A stretch of DNA of 64,000 nt, taken from the NCBI GenBank assembly GCA_003254885.1, contig QANT01006447.1, positions 44,376 through 108,375 of the forward strand, written 5' to 3'. The translations under genes and the position numbers were made by a program. The stretch comes from Purshia tridentata. Taxonomy: Eukaryota; Streptophyta; Magnoliopsida; Rosales; Rosaceae. Below are positions 12,530 to 26,100 of the stretch, one piece after another. The first letter of the stretch is position 1, and each line of letters starts with the position of its first letter. Below the pieces are notes generated by a model, which did no database searches, was not told the DNA's origin, and was given only the letters and a program-made list of their open reading frames with translations.

Positions 12530-14031
12530 TTGCTAATAAAAACAGAGACTGGTTCAAATGAATAAATGTAGGACTCTATTGGTGTTAGGCTCAACTACTC
12601 AAGACATATATATACACCTAAACTCATTAAAAATAAACCAAAATGCATCCCATTTCGGCAACATCAATGATGTAACAGTTTTGTTCAATTTTTTATAGAG
12701 TAAATTACACAAACACCCCAGAAAGATAATGGTTAATCCCAAAGACTTTACCTAACCCTGAAAAAGAATATTATTTGGAGAAGCTTGAGCACTTAAGCAT
12801 CAAAATAAAAACACAAAAATTAAAGATATGAAATTAGTGGTATTTACTATTTATCTACGCTTTGTCAGAAGAGATCACAAGTATGAATCCCTTTGTCACT
12901 AGATTAAAAAAGAAAAAGAAAAGTGGGTGATGTTTTCTTGATGATGTTAACGTTTGATTAACTAATGAAGGGACTCAAGTAATCGCATTCTAATTGTTAA
13001 AATACTTGGTCAAAATGGTAAACCTAGTTTGTCTCTTTTAGAATGGTTGGACCAACCTACACTGGATGAGCCATATTATAATAATCAAAATGGAGCTAAA
13101 AATGGAGGCTAACATACAAAAGCTAGAAACAATATGAGGACTGGTGTTGTTGGAAATAAATATTGATTGAAGGGCATATTTGAAATTTTAAATTAACACA
13201 AGGATCCAGGTGTATTTTGGAATTGCCGGCCGAAACCTGCCCCCAATGATTTACAAATGTCTTAATAACGGGACTTGCTTTGGTCAACTTGCCGAGGGAA
13301 GTGTTTTTAATTTAATTAATTAATTATTATGTTTTGTTACTTTGTAAGCAGGACTCAATTCTCATGTGGATTTCTTTTCCTGGAAAATTTTATTTGTTCC
13401 GAAAAATACTCCCAAAAAGTGGGGTCTGAAATCTGGATGCTATCATGCTATGTTTTGGAATTTTGTCTCTAACCTATAAAACTCTGATAATTAATTGTCC
13501 CAATGATTTTTGGTTATGGGTTATTTAAAAATCAGATAAAATAATAACCAGAAAAGAAAAAAAGAAGATTAGTATTTAGTAGGCTGCGATCGGGTTGGTG
13601 TTATGGATGGCCCTGTGGGGAGTGTTAACTAAAGGCAGTCGGCAAAATGAGAGCATATTGCGTTTCTCCCACTGAGAAATTTACTAATGAATCTATCCAT
13701 CAAGTGTTTTCTGAAATTTAAATGAGATGAATACGTGAAAAACTTCGGTGTATACATGTGATGTGTCTATCTTTCATTACATAATTTAAGGTAACCAACT
13801 TTTCAACTTTTAATTATCTATTACGTAACCCTTCACAATTTCATCTACTAATAACAATGAACAATCAAAATTTTCAAAGTACATTATCATTTGCAGCATG
13901 GCATGCTGGTGATCGAGCATGAAATTTTTATGTGGCTGAATGCCATGGCAATATTGGACCATACTGATTTGTCAGGTGACAGATTCTTAAAAGCAACATT
14001 ACAACAATGTATGAGCATAAGAGACGATTTT
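12530..14031. other. Intergenic; no gene seen
   Basis: AT-rich DNA between the start of the SAM/peroxiredoxin-like gene and the stop of the U-box gene (both minus strand). It holds the promoter of the former and the 3' UTR of the latter. No open frame looks coding. Confidence 0.6.
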
Positions 14032-17000
14032 CTACATGGTATGGTTGGGAGTATAGAGATTGGGCATCTTATTCAAATGCCTCAGAATCTTCTCAGCCAT
14101 CTGCCTGGTGTTTCCAGCTCCATGATGGAAAGCACTCACCAATATGGCAGGCAACACCCTGTCGTTTGATATATCTGAAGAAGACTTATCCCCACCTTTG
14201 ATCAAGAATTTTTCAAGCACCCAAAATGACTTCTGCCACAGTCCCTCTTGCCTGTGTTCTTTCACTGCATTCAAAACATGTTGCACAGCATTAACCTCGC
14301 TCAGCATGCTCAGACACTTGTCCACATCAACTTTGTCATCCAACAAAGTGCATATAGCTGACAATGCAGCTTCAACAACCTCTGCATTCTCATGGTCCAA
14401 ACAAGCTAATAGTCTCTCAACTGCCTTTGCATCGACTATACAGAAAGTGTTTTGTGAAGAACAGGCCCCTCGGTGAACTGGGCACTTTGGTATTTTCCTC
14501 CTCTTTGATGAACCAAAAGATAGATATTTGGGCAGGTAGAACAACTTCATGAACTTGGTTTTCTTGATTTGTGGCAGTTTCGATAAATTTATTGACTCTG
14601 AAGAAAGATTCTCCAACCCAATTGCTGATAACCTCTGAACTTCATCACTTGATGTTCTCTTGAGCAGTTCTGTGAATAATGTCGTAAAATTGTGGGTTCT
14701 TGCTAGAAACAGTACCTGGGGTTCATATAGTGTTGTTGTGAATCTGACTAGGATGCCCACTAGACCTTCTAAGTAAACGATTCCAAACCTGCTTGATCTT
14801 GTTTGTCTTTGAATTTGATTGACTGCTTGCAGGATTTTAGGCACTGTATTCTTGTATAGAAGAGCTAGGTTGAGCGTCAGGTTTTGGTGGGGAAGTCTCG
14901 CTAGAAATTTTGCTGAAACTGCCTGCTTCTCAGTGATGAGAGTAGTTTCATTTGGGCTCTGGATAAGGTTCTCAGGTTGGCCTCTGGTTTTGCACAGTCT
15001 TCCTGCTAGCACATGGCCCATATGGGGTGAAAGAACAGTTAGTAGCTTGATGGCTGCAGTGGCAAGTTCTTCATGTGGATTATTGATGAGTTCAATGAGA
15101 GTGTAGCTTGTATCAGTCTCTTTTACCACTGAGACAATGGTGGCTGCTGATCTGGGGATCTTAATAAGAAATAAAAGAATTCTGATAAGGTTGTTATTTA
15201 GTTCATCTGGGTTTGAGTTCTTGAGCATGTAGATGATGTTGCACACGACATAGTCTGAAGTCATGGTGTGACCGTGAGAATTAACCTGGAGGTTCTCAAG
15301 CTCAAGCCCAGACTCAATTATATTTGCAAGGATTGCATCTGCTTCATTCTTTGAGTTCATTGGTTCATTGTGATTTTTTCGAGTGAACATCTCTTCAACC
15401 ATGATTTGTATAATTCCAGCTTCTTTAAGTATTTTGCAATTTGGCTGGTACGATGAGAGTTGCGCTAGAGCTTTGAATGCCTCCCTTCTGGTTAGTGTAT
15501 TTCCACTATGTACCATTTTGATGAGAGCAGGAGAGGCCCTCTCAGCAACATAGGTTTTGGTGTCGTGTCCAAGAACAATTTCCCCAAGGTAACTTGCCAT
15601 TTCCATCTTCATATCTTCACAGCCTGTTATTTCATTTTTTTCAATCAACAATATTGTCATTAGAGAAGATTTGGCATTTTAAAAACAATATCATAAACAT
15701 GTCATTTGATCTGAACTTGAAAAATTGGAGATAAAAAAAAGAAAAAAGATCTGAACTTGCAGAGTTGCAGAAAGTTCACTGAATCACTGGTAAAACTATG
15801 GTAGTCTGAAAAATTTTGCTTCTTTGCTATATATGTTTATTTTTTATATAATTATTTGTTGAACAGAAACCTTTGGTCTCAAGATAATTATTAGTTCAAG
15901 TTTTTTGGAGATGGCTCAAAAACTGAATGAGAATGCTTGGCCAGAATTGCAGAGTTTTGAATATTACCTTCAGTAAGATTCTTTAGGAGGGGTTCCATGA
16001 GTCCATTTTCTGCCATGCGTTTGATGTTATTTGGTGAATGCTCTAAATTCCTTAAGGTTTCATCTGCTTTTTCTGAAGCAAATGCATCAATGGATCGTCT
16101 ATATTTAATTGTGATCAACATAAGAATTGCTCCAGTAACTGATCCAATTTTCTCACATAATGATTGTGATCTTGAAAGCTCAAGCAAGAATAGCAATGAT
16201 GCATGCCTTATGGATTGGTGGCTGCTAGAAAGCATTTTGATTATAGTTGAAATGTTATTTTCTTCAGCAATCATTTCCTGCAAAAGAAACCATAAGTGTT
16301 GAATATATCTCCAAGAAACCATTTTCAAAGTTGTGGTTTGTTCTGAACAAGTAAATACACTAGTATTTAGATATTTATTTTAGTAAGAGATAGGTGCAAA
16401 AGGCTAGAAGAGTAGTGATATATATGGATTTGTTTGGATATATTTTAATAGATTCTGTCAGAAGTTGGAGCCACAAAATGGTCACTGTTGTCAATTGATT
16501 GGTTTGGTAAGCAAATGTTTATGCAAATCATAGTATTTGTCTTGTTTGGTTGTTTCTCATTAAAATTGAGGAATTTAGAAGTTGACCTTGTTTTCGTCAT
16601 CATCCTCAATCAGTTGTCGCAAAAGTTCCAGCACCGCACATCTAACATATTTGTCTTTGTACTCCAGACACAGAACAAGCAATGGCAATATTCCGACATT
16701 GCGAACTTGTACCTTACTGTATGGCTTCCTTTGGCAGATACTTTGCACATCTTTTACTGCTTCAAGTACCATATTCTCTGAACTAGCTAAGGACAATGCT
16801 GCGCGGGCAACCTTAATCCTTGCTGCTTCATTCCTTTCCTTCCACTCCTCTATTGTGGATTGCAGAGCTATATTGGCATTGAAAGCTTTACTCATCAACT
16901 TCTGGCCAGTAGTTGGGCACAAAATTTCTTCCAAGCCATTGAACTTATCAAACCACTCGATAATTGCTTTCCTCTCATAGGTTACTCCACTTCCTATGGT

Positions 17001-17792
17001 TACCGGGTCATCCATGATCTTCTTTGTCAGTGGGCAGAAGAAAGCCTCATACAGAGGCTCCATGTCCTGAACCACCTGTGGCAATGTCATTAATGATCCA
17101 CTCATTTTCCCAGGTTTTCTTCTGCTTTCGAAACTTGTGCTTTTAAGGATTTCGATCAGTTGAGGTGTATGTAAGAACTGAGGATTATCTGTGTAATCCT
17201 CAGAATTTATAGAGTAGAGATCCGATTCTGTTGGTATCAGTTCTTCCTTTGTTTGCTCCTCCAAAGCCAACATCTTTGTATCTAGTTCATTGGTCTGAGA
17301 TGCATGAGTTTCAAAGTGAGCATTCTGCATTTCATTTGAAAGAGACCGAACTGCACCTTCTGCATATTTTTGGTCTCCAAATGTTGAAGGTGGTATCAAG
17401 CTCAGGCATTCTCCTATGTGTTTGATGACCTCCTCCAGCTGTCCCATGATGATTCTAAGTTCATGATCTGAAAATGGTTGGATGCCTATTTGACATTTCT
17501 CCACAAGATCTTTGGCCAAATTAACACTTTTTGAAATAGATTGCAGAATTTCCGTTGCATTTGCAGGGCAAGTATCAGTCGTCTGCAACTCCCTTATGGC
17601 CATAGAAGCCCGATAAAGGTAGCATCCGATTTCAATAAAATTTTCTTGTTCCACCACTATGCTTACTACCAATACTGTGATCTCTGAAATGGATGCCAAT
17701 ATGGACTCTGTAAGACTCTCAATTGAACTCCCATCTTCCTTGAGCTGAAGAAAAGAAGGAGACAGATTAATGTTTGCTACACAGACACTCAT
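14032..17792 (-). CDS. PUB42: U-box/ARM-repeat E3 ubiquitin ligase, PUB42/43 type
   Basis: Three exons join in frame: down to 16587, 15968-16277, and 14032-15623. The U-box is clear (MEPLYEAFFCPLTKKIMDD, then ILCPTTGQKL) at about residues 240-315. It is preceded by a helical N-terminal region and followed by about 700 residues of armadillo-like repeats (for example GAILMLITIKYRRSIDAFAS and ALIKMVHSGNTLTRREAFKA). U-boxes recruit an E2 and transfer ubiquitin to substrates, here probably chosen by the ARM tract. The start is unsettled. The first in-frame ATG is 17792, giving about 1035 aa, but a strong polypyrimidine-CAG acceptor at 17745 suggests that exon 1 could lie further upstream, in which case this exon begins at 17744. 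I recall At1g68940 (PUB42) sitting next to the DYW PPR gene in Arabidopsis, as here. Confidence 0.88.
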
Positions 17793-19944
17793 TATCAAGT
17801 TAAGGAACCTAATCTTTATAGACAAGATTCCTTGGTTTAGTTAGTCCTAAAAATAACTTCAGGATGTTTAGTTAGAGCTAGTTGGCAATGAAAAAAGGAT
17901 TCAGAAATTACAATAAATCTGACATGAAAACCCTCTTGGACTTTCTTTTTTTGGTTTTTTTTACTTGAAATACAGCTACAAATAAACCTACACAGACTCA
18001 AACCTATTGTGAATTTAGGGTATGCTATGTTGTGTAGTTAAGTTTATCATGTACTTTTTTTTTTCAGATGTGGTGGCTGAGGTACTCTTAATAATCTTGA
18101 TGTGTTTCCTGAAGTTCAAAAATCTGCATGCAAAGAATATGTATCAGAGACTGGGAAGCAGTGTTTTATAAACCTTTTGCCTTTATGGCTTTCAGCCTTA
18201 TAAAATAATTTGTAGATAGGTAGATACCCCTGCCTACATAGGCCTTGTGAAATTCCCAGAACCTTGAACCTCAGACACCACTATAAACGACTAGAAGAAA
18301 AAATGAATGCATGAAAAAGCTCCTACCGACATCAATTGGAGTTGCTCTGCACTATACTATACCCTTCCCGTTATGAACCCCAATCTACAAAACCGGAGCG
18401 CTAACATAGTCCGGCTGCAGAAGATGTTGGAAAGATGAAACTTTCAGTTACCAGTCACTGATAATCTCTTGAATTTTTTCTGTAATAAGTAATTTCAACA
18501 GTATCCACATACATGTACATGGATAATATTTAGGTGGACAGACGTAAGAGCATCTGTATAGACTTGGTCAGTTACTTCACTTATGGTTTGGTTTGAAGTT
18601 TCTTTCTGATGTTAACATAAAGAAGAAAGCCAACGGTATTGGTCATTGGTACATGTAGTCATGGCATGTAATCATTTTTTAAAAAATCTTCTAGTAAACT
18701 GTCAAATTTTTAAAGTTAAATTCAACTGGTTTGGATTTAAATGGCATTACATCATTACTTTATGCTTTTGGGTTACTGTTACTGTGCATTATGTTGACTA
18801 AGTAATTTCCTTGATGCATCTATATATAATTAAGGTTTGAAATTCATGAATGATTGTTCACTCTAACAAGGTAAGTATACACTTTTTCTTTTGGCCGTAT
18901 ATTAGGATGCTGACCTGACAAACAATTAGAAGATCGAATTGATTTTGTCAAGTTTTTTGGGTTTCTGAAGTTGATGTTATCTGTTTAACATACTTGCTTT
19001 TGATTTGCAATTGTTAGTATTTGAGAAAACAAGTTATCGATGGAATTGTCTAGACAATATGAACCACTCTGGAGGCCTAGCTAATGCATATATGTAGTAC
19101 TGCTTAATTGCAACATATATATGATCCTTTCAGCAATCAATCACTTAATAAAGAAATGATCCTCCATAAAAGTCGGTTTTGTTTGTGGGATTCTGAGTAC
19201 TGTAGATTGTTTGACTTGCTTTGCAAATTGCAATAAATAATAATGATTATGAGGGTCTCATATATATATATATATATATATATGATATATCACATCAAAA
19301 TAGTTGCATTGATATGACGAAGGTAAGCGCTGAGAAATTTGTTGAATAAAGCTGTATGCATGCAGGCATGCAACAGTGCTTTTTTAATGCTTTTAAGGGG
19401 TAAAATTGAAATTTAGTGCTCTGTGACTGTAAGGTGCTGTTGGTTGGTGGGCTTTGGGCTTTGGGCTTTGAGCTTTGTATTTGATTACCAAGGCCGCCAG
19501 TTCGAAGCCCATGATTTTGGTTGATGAACGAGGATTCGGCCAAATATTGTAAGGCAATGAAATCAATCCACGTGTCTGCAGGCACATGGACCATAGGAGC
19601 TCCTGTACCTACCTGATCAGAAAGAAAGAGGAAACAAACAAACACATTCCGACCGAACCGCAGCCGCAATTAAACACGTTCCTTTATATAATGACTAATT
19701 TACTAAATTAGACGCACAATTATTACGACGAACCCAAACACACTTGTCCTTCTCAGCATTATCTTCATGTTGATAAGATTAAGACCATAGCAACAGGCTC
19801 ACTACCATTGTTTATTTACGTGTCCTTTCCAAAGATAGCAGCGACTAATTTCCACAGTTCCACAAGAAAGTGAAAGCAATAGAGAAAAAAGAGAGAACTC
19901 TCTCATCTCACCAACCAGTAAGACGTAAGAACAATAACAAGACG
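17793..19944. other. Divergent intergenic region, U-box gene / AVT6 gene
   Basis: It carries the promoters of the minus-strand U-box gene and the plus-strand transporter, and possibly an unrecognised first exon of the U-box gene. A (TA)n tract sits at 19261-19283, and four near-copies of GGGCTTT are at 19449-19472. A minus-strand open frame at 19295-19669 matches nothing I know. Confidence 0.5.
19685..19691 (+). promoter_or_regulatory. Possible TATA box of the AVT6-type gene
   Basis: TATATAA lies about 255 bases before the ATG and would give a leader of about 225 bases. This is a position-based inference only. Confidence 0.35.
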
Positions 19945-22195
19945 ATGACCATTGAAGAAGACAAGGAAACCAAGAATTCCACAAACTGCGAGCGACCATT
20001 TGGCGAGAAATCTCCATTGCTGCCATGTCACAGTGGCAACGATGAGCACGCAGTGCAGGAATTCAATGGGGCCTCGTTTACTGGGGCAGTGTTCAATCTG
20101 TCCACGACCATTATTGGTGCTGGGATTATGGCGTTGCCTGCCACCATGAAGGTGTTGGGTCTTGGTGTTGGGATTGGTATGATTGTCTTCGTTGCGGTTT
20201 TGACAGAGGCCTCCGTGGAGATGATGTTGAGGTTCAGTAGGGTGGGAAAGGCGGTGTCTTACGGTGGAGTTATGCGGGATGCTTTTGGGAAAATTGGGAG
20301 GGTTGTGTTTCAGCTATGTATTTTGGTTAACAATGTTGGGACGCTCATTGTCTACATGATCATCATTGGTAAACAACTTAATCTTGTGTCTCAATTTTTA
20401 GGTTACCCTTTACTGTGAATTTTAATTGGGTTCCATGTATAAGCTCTTAACTTAATTGGTGCATACAGAAAGCATCCAAATTCTATGATATTGCACTTTA
20501 ATTTCAACCAGTTGCGATGATTTTTAGAATCCAAATTTGTGTGCTGATTTAAATCAAAAGATGTTGAGCATGTATTTCTTTACTACAATTTGACTGCAAG
20601 TAAATGTAGCATTAATTGTCATTTTTCTTGTTCGAATTTCCATGTGACTTAGGTGATGTGCTGTCTGGAACTTCTTCAACTAAAGTTCACCATGCTGGCG
20701 TATTGGAAGGGTGGTTTGGTGAACACTGGTGGAATGGGCGTACCTTTGTGCTGCTTGTTACAACCATTTTTGTATTTACTCCACTGGCATTCTTGAAGCG
20801 GATAGGTACAACATATATACACTCTGTCTCTTTGGTCAGATTTAACCCAAAAAAAGGACTAGTCCTTGTCATGGGATACTCCACATCATAGTTACTCCAT
20901 ATGTTGGAACTTTGATGTAATCTATTGTTCCTGAATCAGCAATTGTGCAAGAATTATGCAGGATATCAGTAATATTATCGTACAAAATTTCTCTAAATCA
21001 AGCATTTCATGGGTTACTGGATTAAGACAACTGGTTCTGGTCTTATTAGTTACATATAACTCATGATTTTTTATGCTTGCAGATTCGCTGAGATACACAT
21101 CTGCTTTAGCAGTTGCACTGGCAGCTGTTTTTCTTGTTATTACTGCAGGAATCACAGTTACTAAACTCTTTTATGGAGGTATTGCTATGCCCAGATTCCT
21201 TCCTAATGTGTCTGATATGGCATCGGTGTGGAATCTCTTCACAGTTGTTCCTGTTCTTGTGACAGCCTTCATCTGCCACTACAACGGTATGCTAGTTGAT
21301 CCAACATGATATGCAGCTTGGGGACTCTTCCTGTTCAAGTAAAAAGAATAAACCTTAACAAGAACTTTCCTTTCCCGCAGTGCATACGATTGACAATGAG
21401 CTTGGGGACTCTTCCTTGATTCAACCTGTTGTGCAGACATCATTGGCTTTGTGCTCTGCTGTCTACATAATGACCAGCTTTTTTGGGTTCCTCCTATTTG
21501 GGGACTCAACTCATGATGATGTGCTAGCCAACTTTGACACCAACCTTGGCATCCCTAACAGCTATTTGCTCAATGATATTGTTCGCATCAGCTATGCCCT
21601 GCATCTCATGCTTGTTTTCCCCGTTATCTTCTATCCACTGCGAATCAACTTGGATGACCTTCTCTTTCCTTCATCTAGGCCTTTGGTTTCAGATAATTGT
21701 AGGTTTTCCTCAACCACAATTGGACTCATTTCTCTCATCTTCTTGGGCGCAAATTTTATACCCAGCATCTGGGATGTTTTCCAGTTTTCTGGAGCGACTG
21801 CTACAGTCTGCATTGGATTTATCTTTCCAGCTGCCATTGCTCTAAGGTGAGTTTTGTGACATAAAATTGGTTTTAATTTCAGTTTGACAATGATGTTGAA
21901 AGCTGAGCTGCGCTTGAGTTGCTTTAGATGCATATACATTTCGAAGTAGTAGAGTTTACACAAGCTGACATCAATTTCAATTTGCTCAAAGCTATATCAG
22001 ACATTTTAGTATCCCACTACTCATTCAGGCATTTGATTTCAAATTCTGTGATTCAGGGACAGACATGGCATAGCAACAACAAAGGACAAGATCTTGTCCG
22101 TTTTCATGATTGGTCTTGCTGTGTTCTCAAATTTGATGGCAATATACAGTGACGCCAGTGCCCTGTTAAAAAAGGATGTGCCCCCTCATGCATGA
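19945..22195 (+). CDS. AVT6: Amino-acid/auxin permease family transporter, AVT6 type
   Basis: Five exons join in frame (19945-20368, 20653-20805, 21083-21286, 21381-21846, 22057-22195), giving 461 aa. The start MTIEEDKET is the first ATG of the open frame. A hydrophilic N-terminus of about 45 residues is followed by about eleven hydrophobic membrane segments. The first contains the family hallmark GAVFNLSTTIIGAGIMALPA, and later comes VVPVLVTAFICHYN. This is the SLC38-like clade of the AAAP family. Arabidopsis AVT6 proteins export acidic and neutral amino acids from the vacuole, so a tonoplast location and amino-acid efflux are the best guess. Substrate specificity cannot be read from sequence. 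A TATA-like element lies at 19685. Confidence 0.9.
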
Positions 22196-23156
22196 TTTTA
22201 CTTTGTTTCATTCATTGGCAAAGGACTAAATAGAAGATTCTTCTGATAGATGAACAGCCTATAACTATATTTGCATGGTCATTTGAAATCCAGAAAACAC
22301 TTTAGTTTTCTGGGGAGTAATATGCAGTCTGTGAACATACCAGGCACCGGCATGATATGTATTTAAACATTGAAAATTCTAATGCAATGCCGTAATTGCC
22401 TATAGTATCTTGCTTGTTGAGAGATTAGGGAATTTGCAAAGATCTCAAACAGAAAAAAATAATATATATATATATATATATATATTTTATTTCAATTTTT
22501 ACCTAATCATCAGCTCACAAATTTGCTAGCAAATTTGAGCAAGAATCAAATGCAACAATAAGCAGTACAAAAGCTTTGTTGTACACTTCCTATGAAATGA
22601 ATCATAACGAGACATAATATACTACAAACAGAACTTGCCAACAATTATGTTGGCCTTTTATGCAAAGCCAATAATAACCATAAACCCACCCCAATCTGTT
22701 GCATTCATCATCTTGGAAGTTTTGAAAAAAAACATAACATTTTTACACGATCCTTTGCCCATCTGAATCGACTCACCAAGTGTTTCGACAATGTTGATGC
22801 TTTGCTTTGATTTAAACGCATGGAGCTGTTCTTTCAACAAATGTTGCATGTTAACCATCTGATTTCCCCAATCCTTTTAAAATAGCGGATGCAGAAGACA
22901 GTCAAGCCCTGTGGATACCTCCAGCTAATTGTTGAAGATAGTTTGTATCAACATATGTACAAGAATACGAACTGGAAATGGATGGCAGCAGCCAAACATC
23001 AAGCTTCTTTTCTTCTGAATTCTCTCCTTGGCAGGGCATGGTAAACTTATCTTAATCTCATGTCCAATGAGAGGATACAAATTAAATTGCATCACCTTGT
23101 GATCGAATGATGCAGGGAATGAGAACAAGCAAAAAGGGTACTGCCAAGGCTCCAGA
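22196..23156. other. Convergent spacer with (TA)n
   Basis: The 3' flanks of the AVT6-type gene (+) and of the RNA polymerase gene (-) meet here. A (TA)n tract lies at 22462-22485. No coding region is supported. Confidence 0.6.
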
Positions 23157-26100
23157 CTAGTTGAAGAAATAGGGAGAATCAAGAACATCTCTGAGATCGA
23201 AGTCTCCACGATCTGGTAAGGGAGGAAAATTCATGGTGGGGAAAGACTTTTGAAATCCCTCCAACAACTGTAACCATGAAAGCAATAATTACAAATTTGA
23301 TAGGCAACATCAAAGCATGGAAAGGGCATATTTCAATTTCATAAGTCAGAGAACGCCAACCATCATTTAATGTAGATACAGAAAATTAGGACCAAACTTT
23401 ACGAAATGCAATTTGGAAGGCTATATATATTTGGAAAATTAGGACCAAGCATTTGAATTATTATAACAGAGTTGTGGGGACAATATCATGTACACTTTGG
23501 CAAGGAAATCATATACATTGAAACAAGTCGGGGGTAGAGGAATGTGCTTGGAAATCCTTTATTGCTGTTATTATTATTATTACTATGTCAAGGATTATTT
23601 TCAATCTAAAATTACTAATTACATTTTCTTGGCGTCACTTTACAAAGAGAAAATTCTAGGAAACTGGTGAATCACAATATAACAAGTTAAGTGGACAGCC
23701 TATCGGTAACCCTAACCTAACAAACACAAGGATAGCCACACACAAAAAACCACCAACTTACCAAACAGGGCTGTAGCTGATCTTAGTTAAAAAAAAATGT
23801 TGTAATCAAGTAAAAATACTCACATTCTCCAGTATTGGTGCCTCATAGAGTTCAACAAACTTTTCTCTGAGTATCCTATTCATTTCATCAACATCACATG
23901 CATGCGTCCAATATGAATCGTGGACTCCTGCAATCATTGGCAGTAAATGGGTAAAACTCCAAACAGGTGCTGGTAAACGTGCACCTACACAAATGAGAGA
24001 GAAAATATAAAATAAAAATCCAGTAGAAACCTGCAAAGTTTAAGCCTGCCTTCTTGCAGGCAACAGCAGTCATCATCATGTGGGAACCGTCAAGGGAGTG
24101 AACAAAATTTGGGGGAAAGGCTGTCCTCTGCCGTTTAACCATGACCTTGTCAGTTTCTCTTTGTAATGTCAACACCTGAAGGGAAGTCTTAATCTGCAGG
24201 CAATTCAAAGTGGCATCTTAAGAACATACAGACCTTAAAGTTATTTTTTAAAAGTCTTTATAATTAAGTAAATATTTGGACAATTTGAAATCCTCAGAAG
24301 TAGTTAATATATTACAAGATGCCTTCCTAATTGCCGGTATGGTTGTACAACAGGAAGTCCAAGGGGAGTGGTCCACCGAACTGGATGATTCTCTGAAGCT
24401 ATCACCTATTTATGTTTAAATATAGCTGTCAGGACTTATATAAGAACAATACAAAATTAGTACGCACTGATAAGGAAGTGATAGATTCAAGCAGAAATCT
24501 AAAAACAAAAACACCAAGTATGAAATTTCAGACATTAAGCTCAGAAGCAAAGGTGCTAGAAAGCAAGTAACTTATACTTTAAAAGCTTTTTTATATAAGA
24601 AATGAATAGACATTTATACCAACATCAATTCAGCAACCACAATACACATTATAAATTTCTAACCATGTGTTTTTATCTCATCAGCATACAGAGAACTAAA
24701 AACGTAACTGCAGAACAGAACAAAGTCAGATCATTTTTCCCATGACCAGAAGAAATACAAGCCAATACCTGTAGCATTTCTACTGGGCAGAAAATAAAAT
24801 AAAATAAAATAAATAAAAGAAAAAAAAAATTGACACAGGTTATGGAACTTTATTATTAATCTCCTGCCAATAATCTACCCTGAATCAGCCAACCTAAATC
24901 ATTAATCAAAAATAAAATCCACATCCATCCCCTGTGCATGTGCTTAGCTTTTATAAGCATTAACAGTTAGATCATTCACATAAATTTAAGAGGTACAAAC
25001 AGGTCACAAAGTAGATGAGACAAACCTTCGCACAGTCACCAAGCCAACTCATAATACTTCTTGCAGCTTCAAACATCTCTCCTAAGGCAGTCAAGGTGGT
25101 CTGCTCACACAGTGAAATAATCAGTACAGACTACATTACAGACACATCAACACATGCACACTCTAGTTTTATTCACTTACTGTTGCAGCATAGCAAGCTG
25201 CAGAAAACAGCGCCGAATCATCAGATATGGTACCACGCTCCTTTAATCTCCTCTTAATTTGATCACGTGCACCAACATAAGTAACACCATATACAGACGT
25301 CATAACGGTCTGCTTGACCAATTTACGATCCACCTAATTTTCCAATCATGAAATATTAGAAACATAATATAGAAGCAGTTACACAGAAGCAGAGCTGAAG
25401 AAAATTCTTTTTCATGACAATACAAGCCAAATTATTTGTTTACAATTAGGAGAATTCTACAAAATTTTAACATTTTCGGCAACACTATTTGAGTTTCCTC
25501 ATGTGATGAAAAATTTCATCCCAAACCAATTTGGTAAACACAGACTAACAATATTAACCTGATCAATTAAAAGCCTAGCATGCAACGCATTTGGATTAGT
25601 GGCAGGGTCTTTCTCTGCGTCTTTGCACATAATATCCAGTACCCTGCACAGAAAAAATATATATTAGAAGAATTAGTAAGAATGATGTCACTGCCAATGG
25701 TATATTCCTAGGAAATCAACAAATTAAATTTTTTTTTTTTTTCCGCTTCTCAGGGAAATGTATCAGGCTGCTGACTCCTCTAAGTTATACATCTTTTAGT
25801 GAACCAATAATAACAAAAAATGCACCAAACAATATCATTGCAAAATACCAGGCCAACAATATGTTCTTCTCTCCAATTCACCAACAGAGAGAGACAGAAA
25901 CAATTACCTGGCAGCAATCCCTGAGTAAACATCTGCAGGTTTCTCTCCCGCAACAAGATTTACAGCAGCTGCTCCCAGCTAAAACAGGATGAGCAATTTG
26001 GTCAAGAAATGGAAAAGCTCACAAGCACATAAGGTATAAAGTATAAACACTTCTGAGAGAACTTCTGAATTTTTGTTTTGATGACCAAGAAAGACTTAAA

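Noticed and set aside
19295-19669. Minus-strand open frame of 124 codons upstream of the U-box gene
   Set aside because: Composition is low-complexity in places (Pro/Ser/Gln) and I see no family match. It could be leader sequence but is not supported as a gene.
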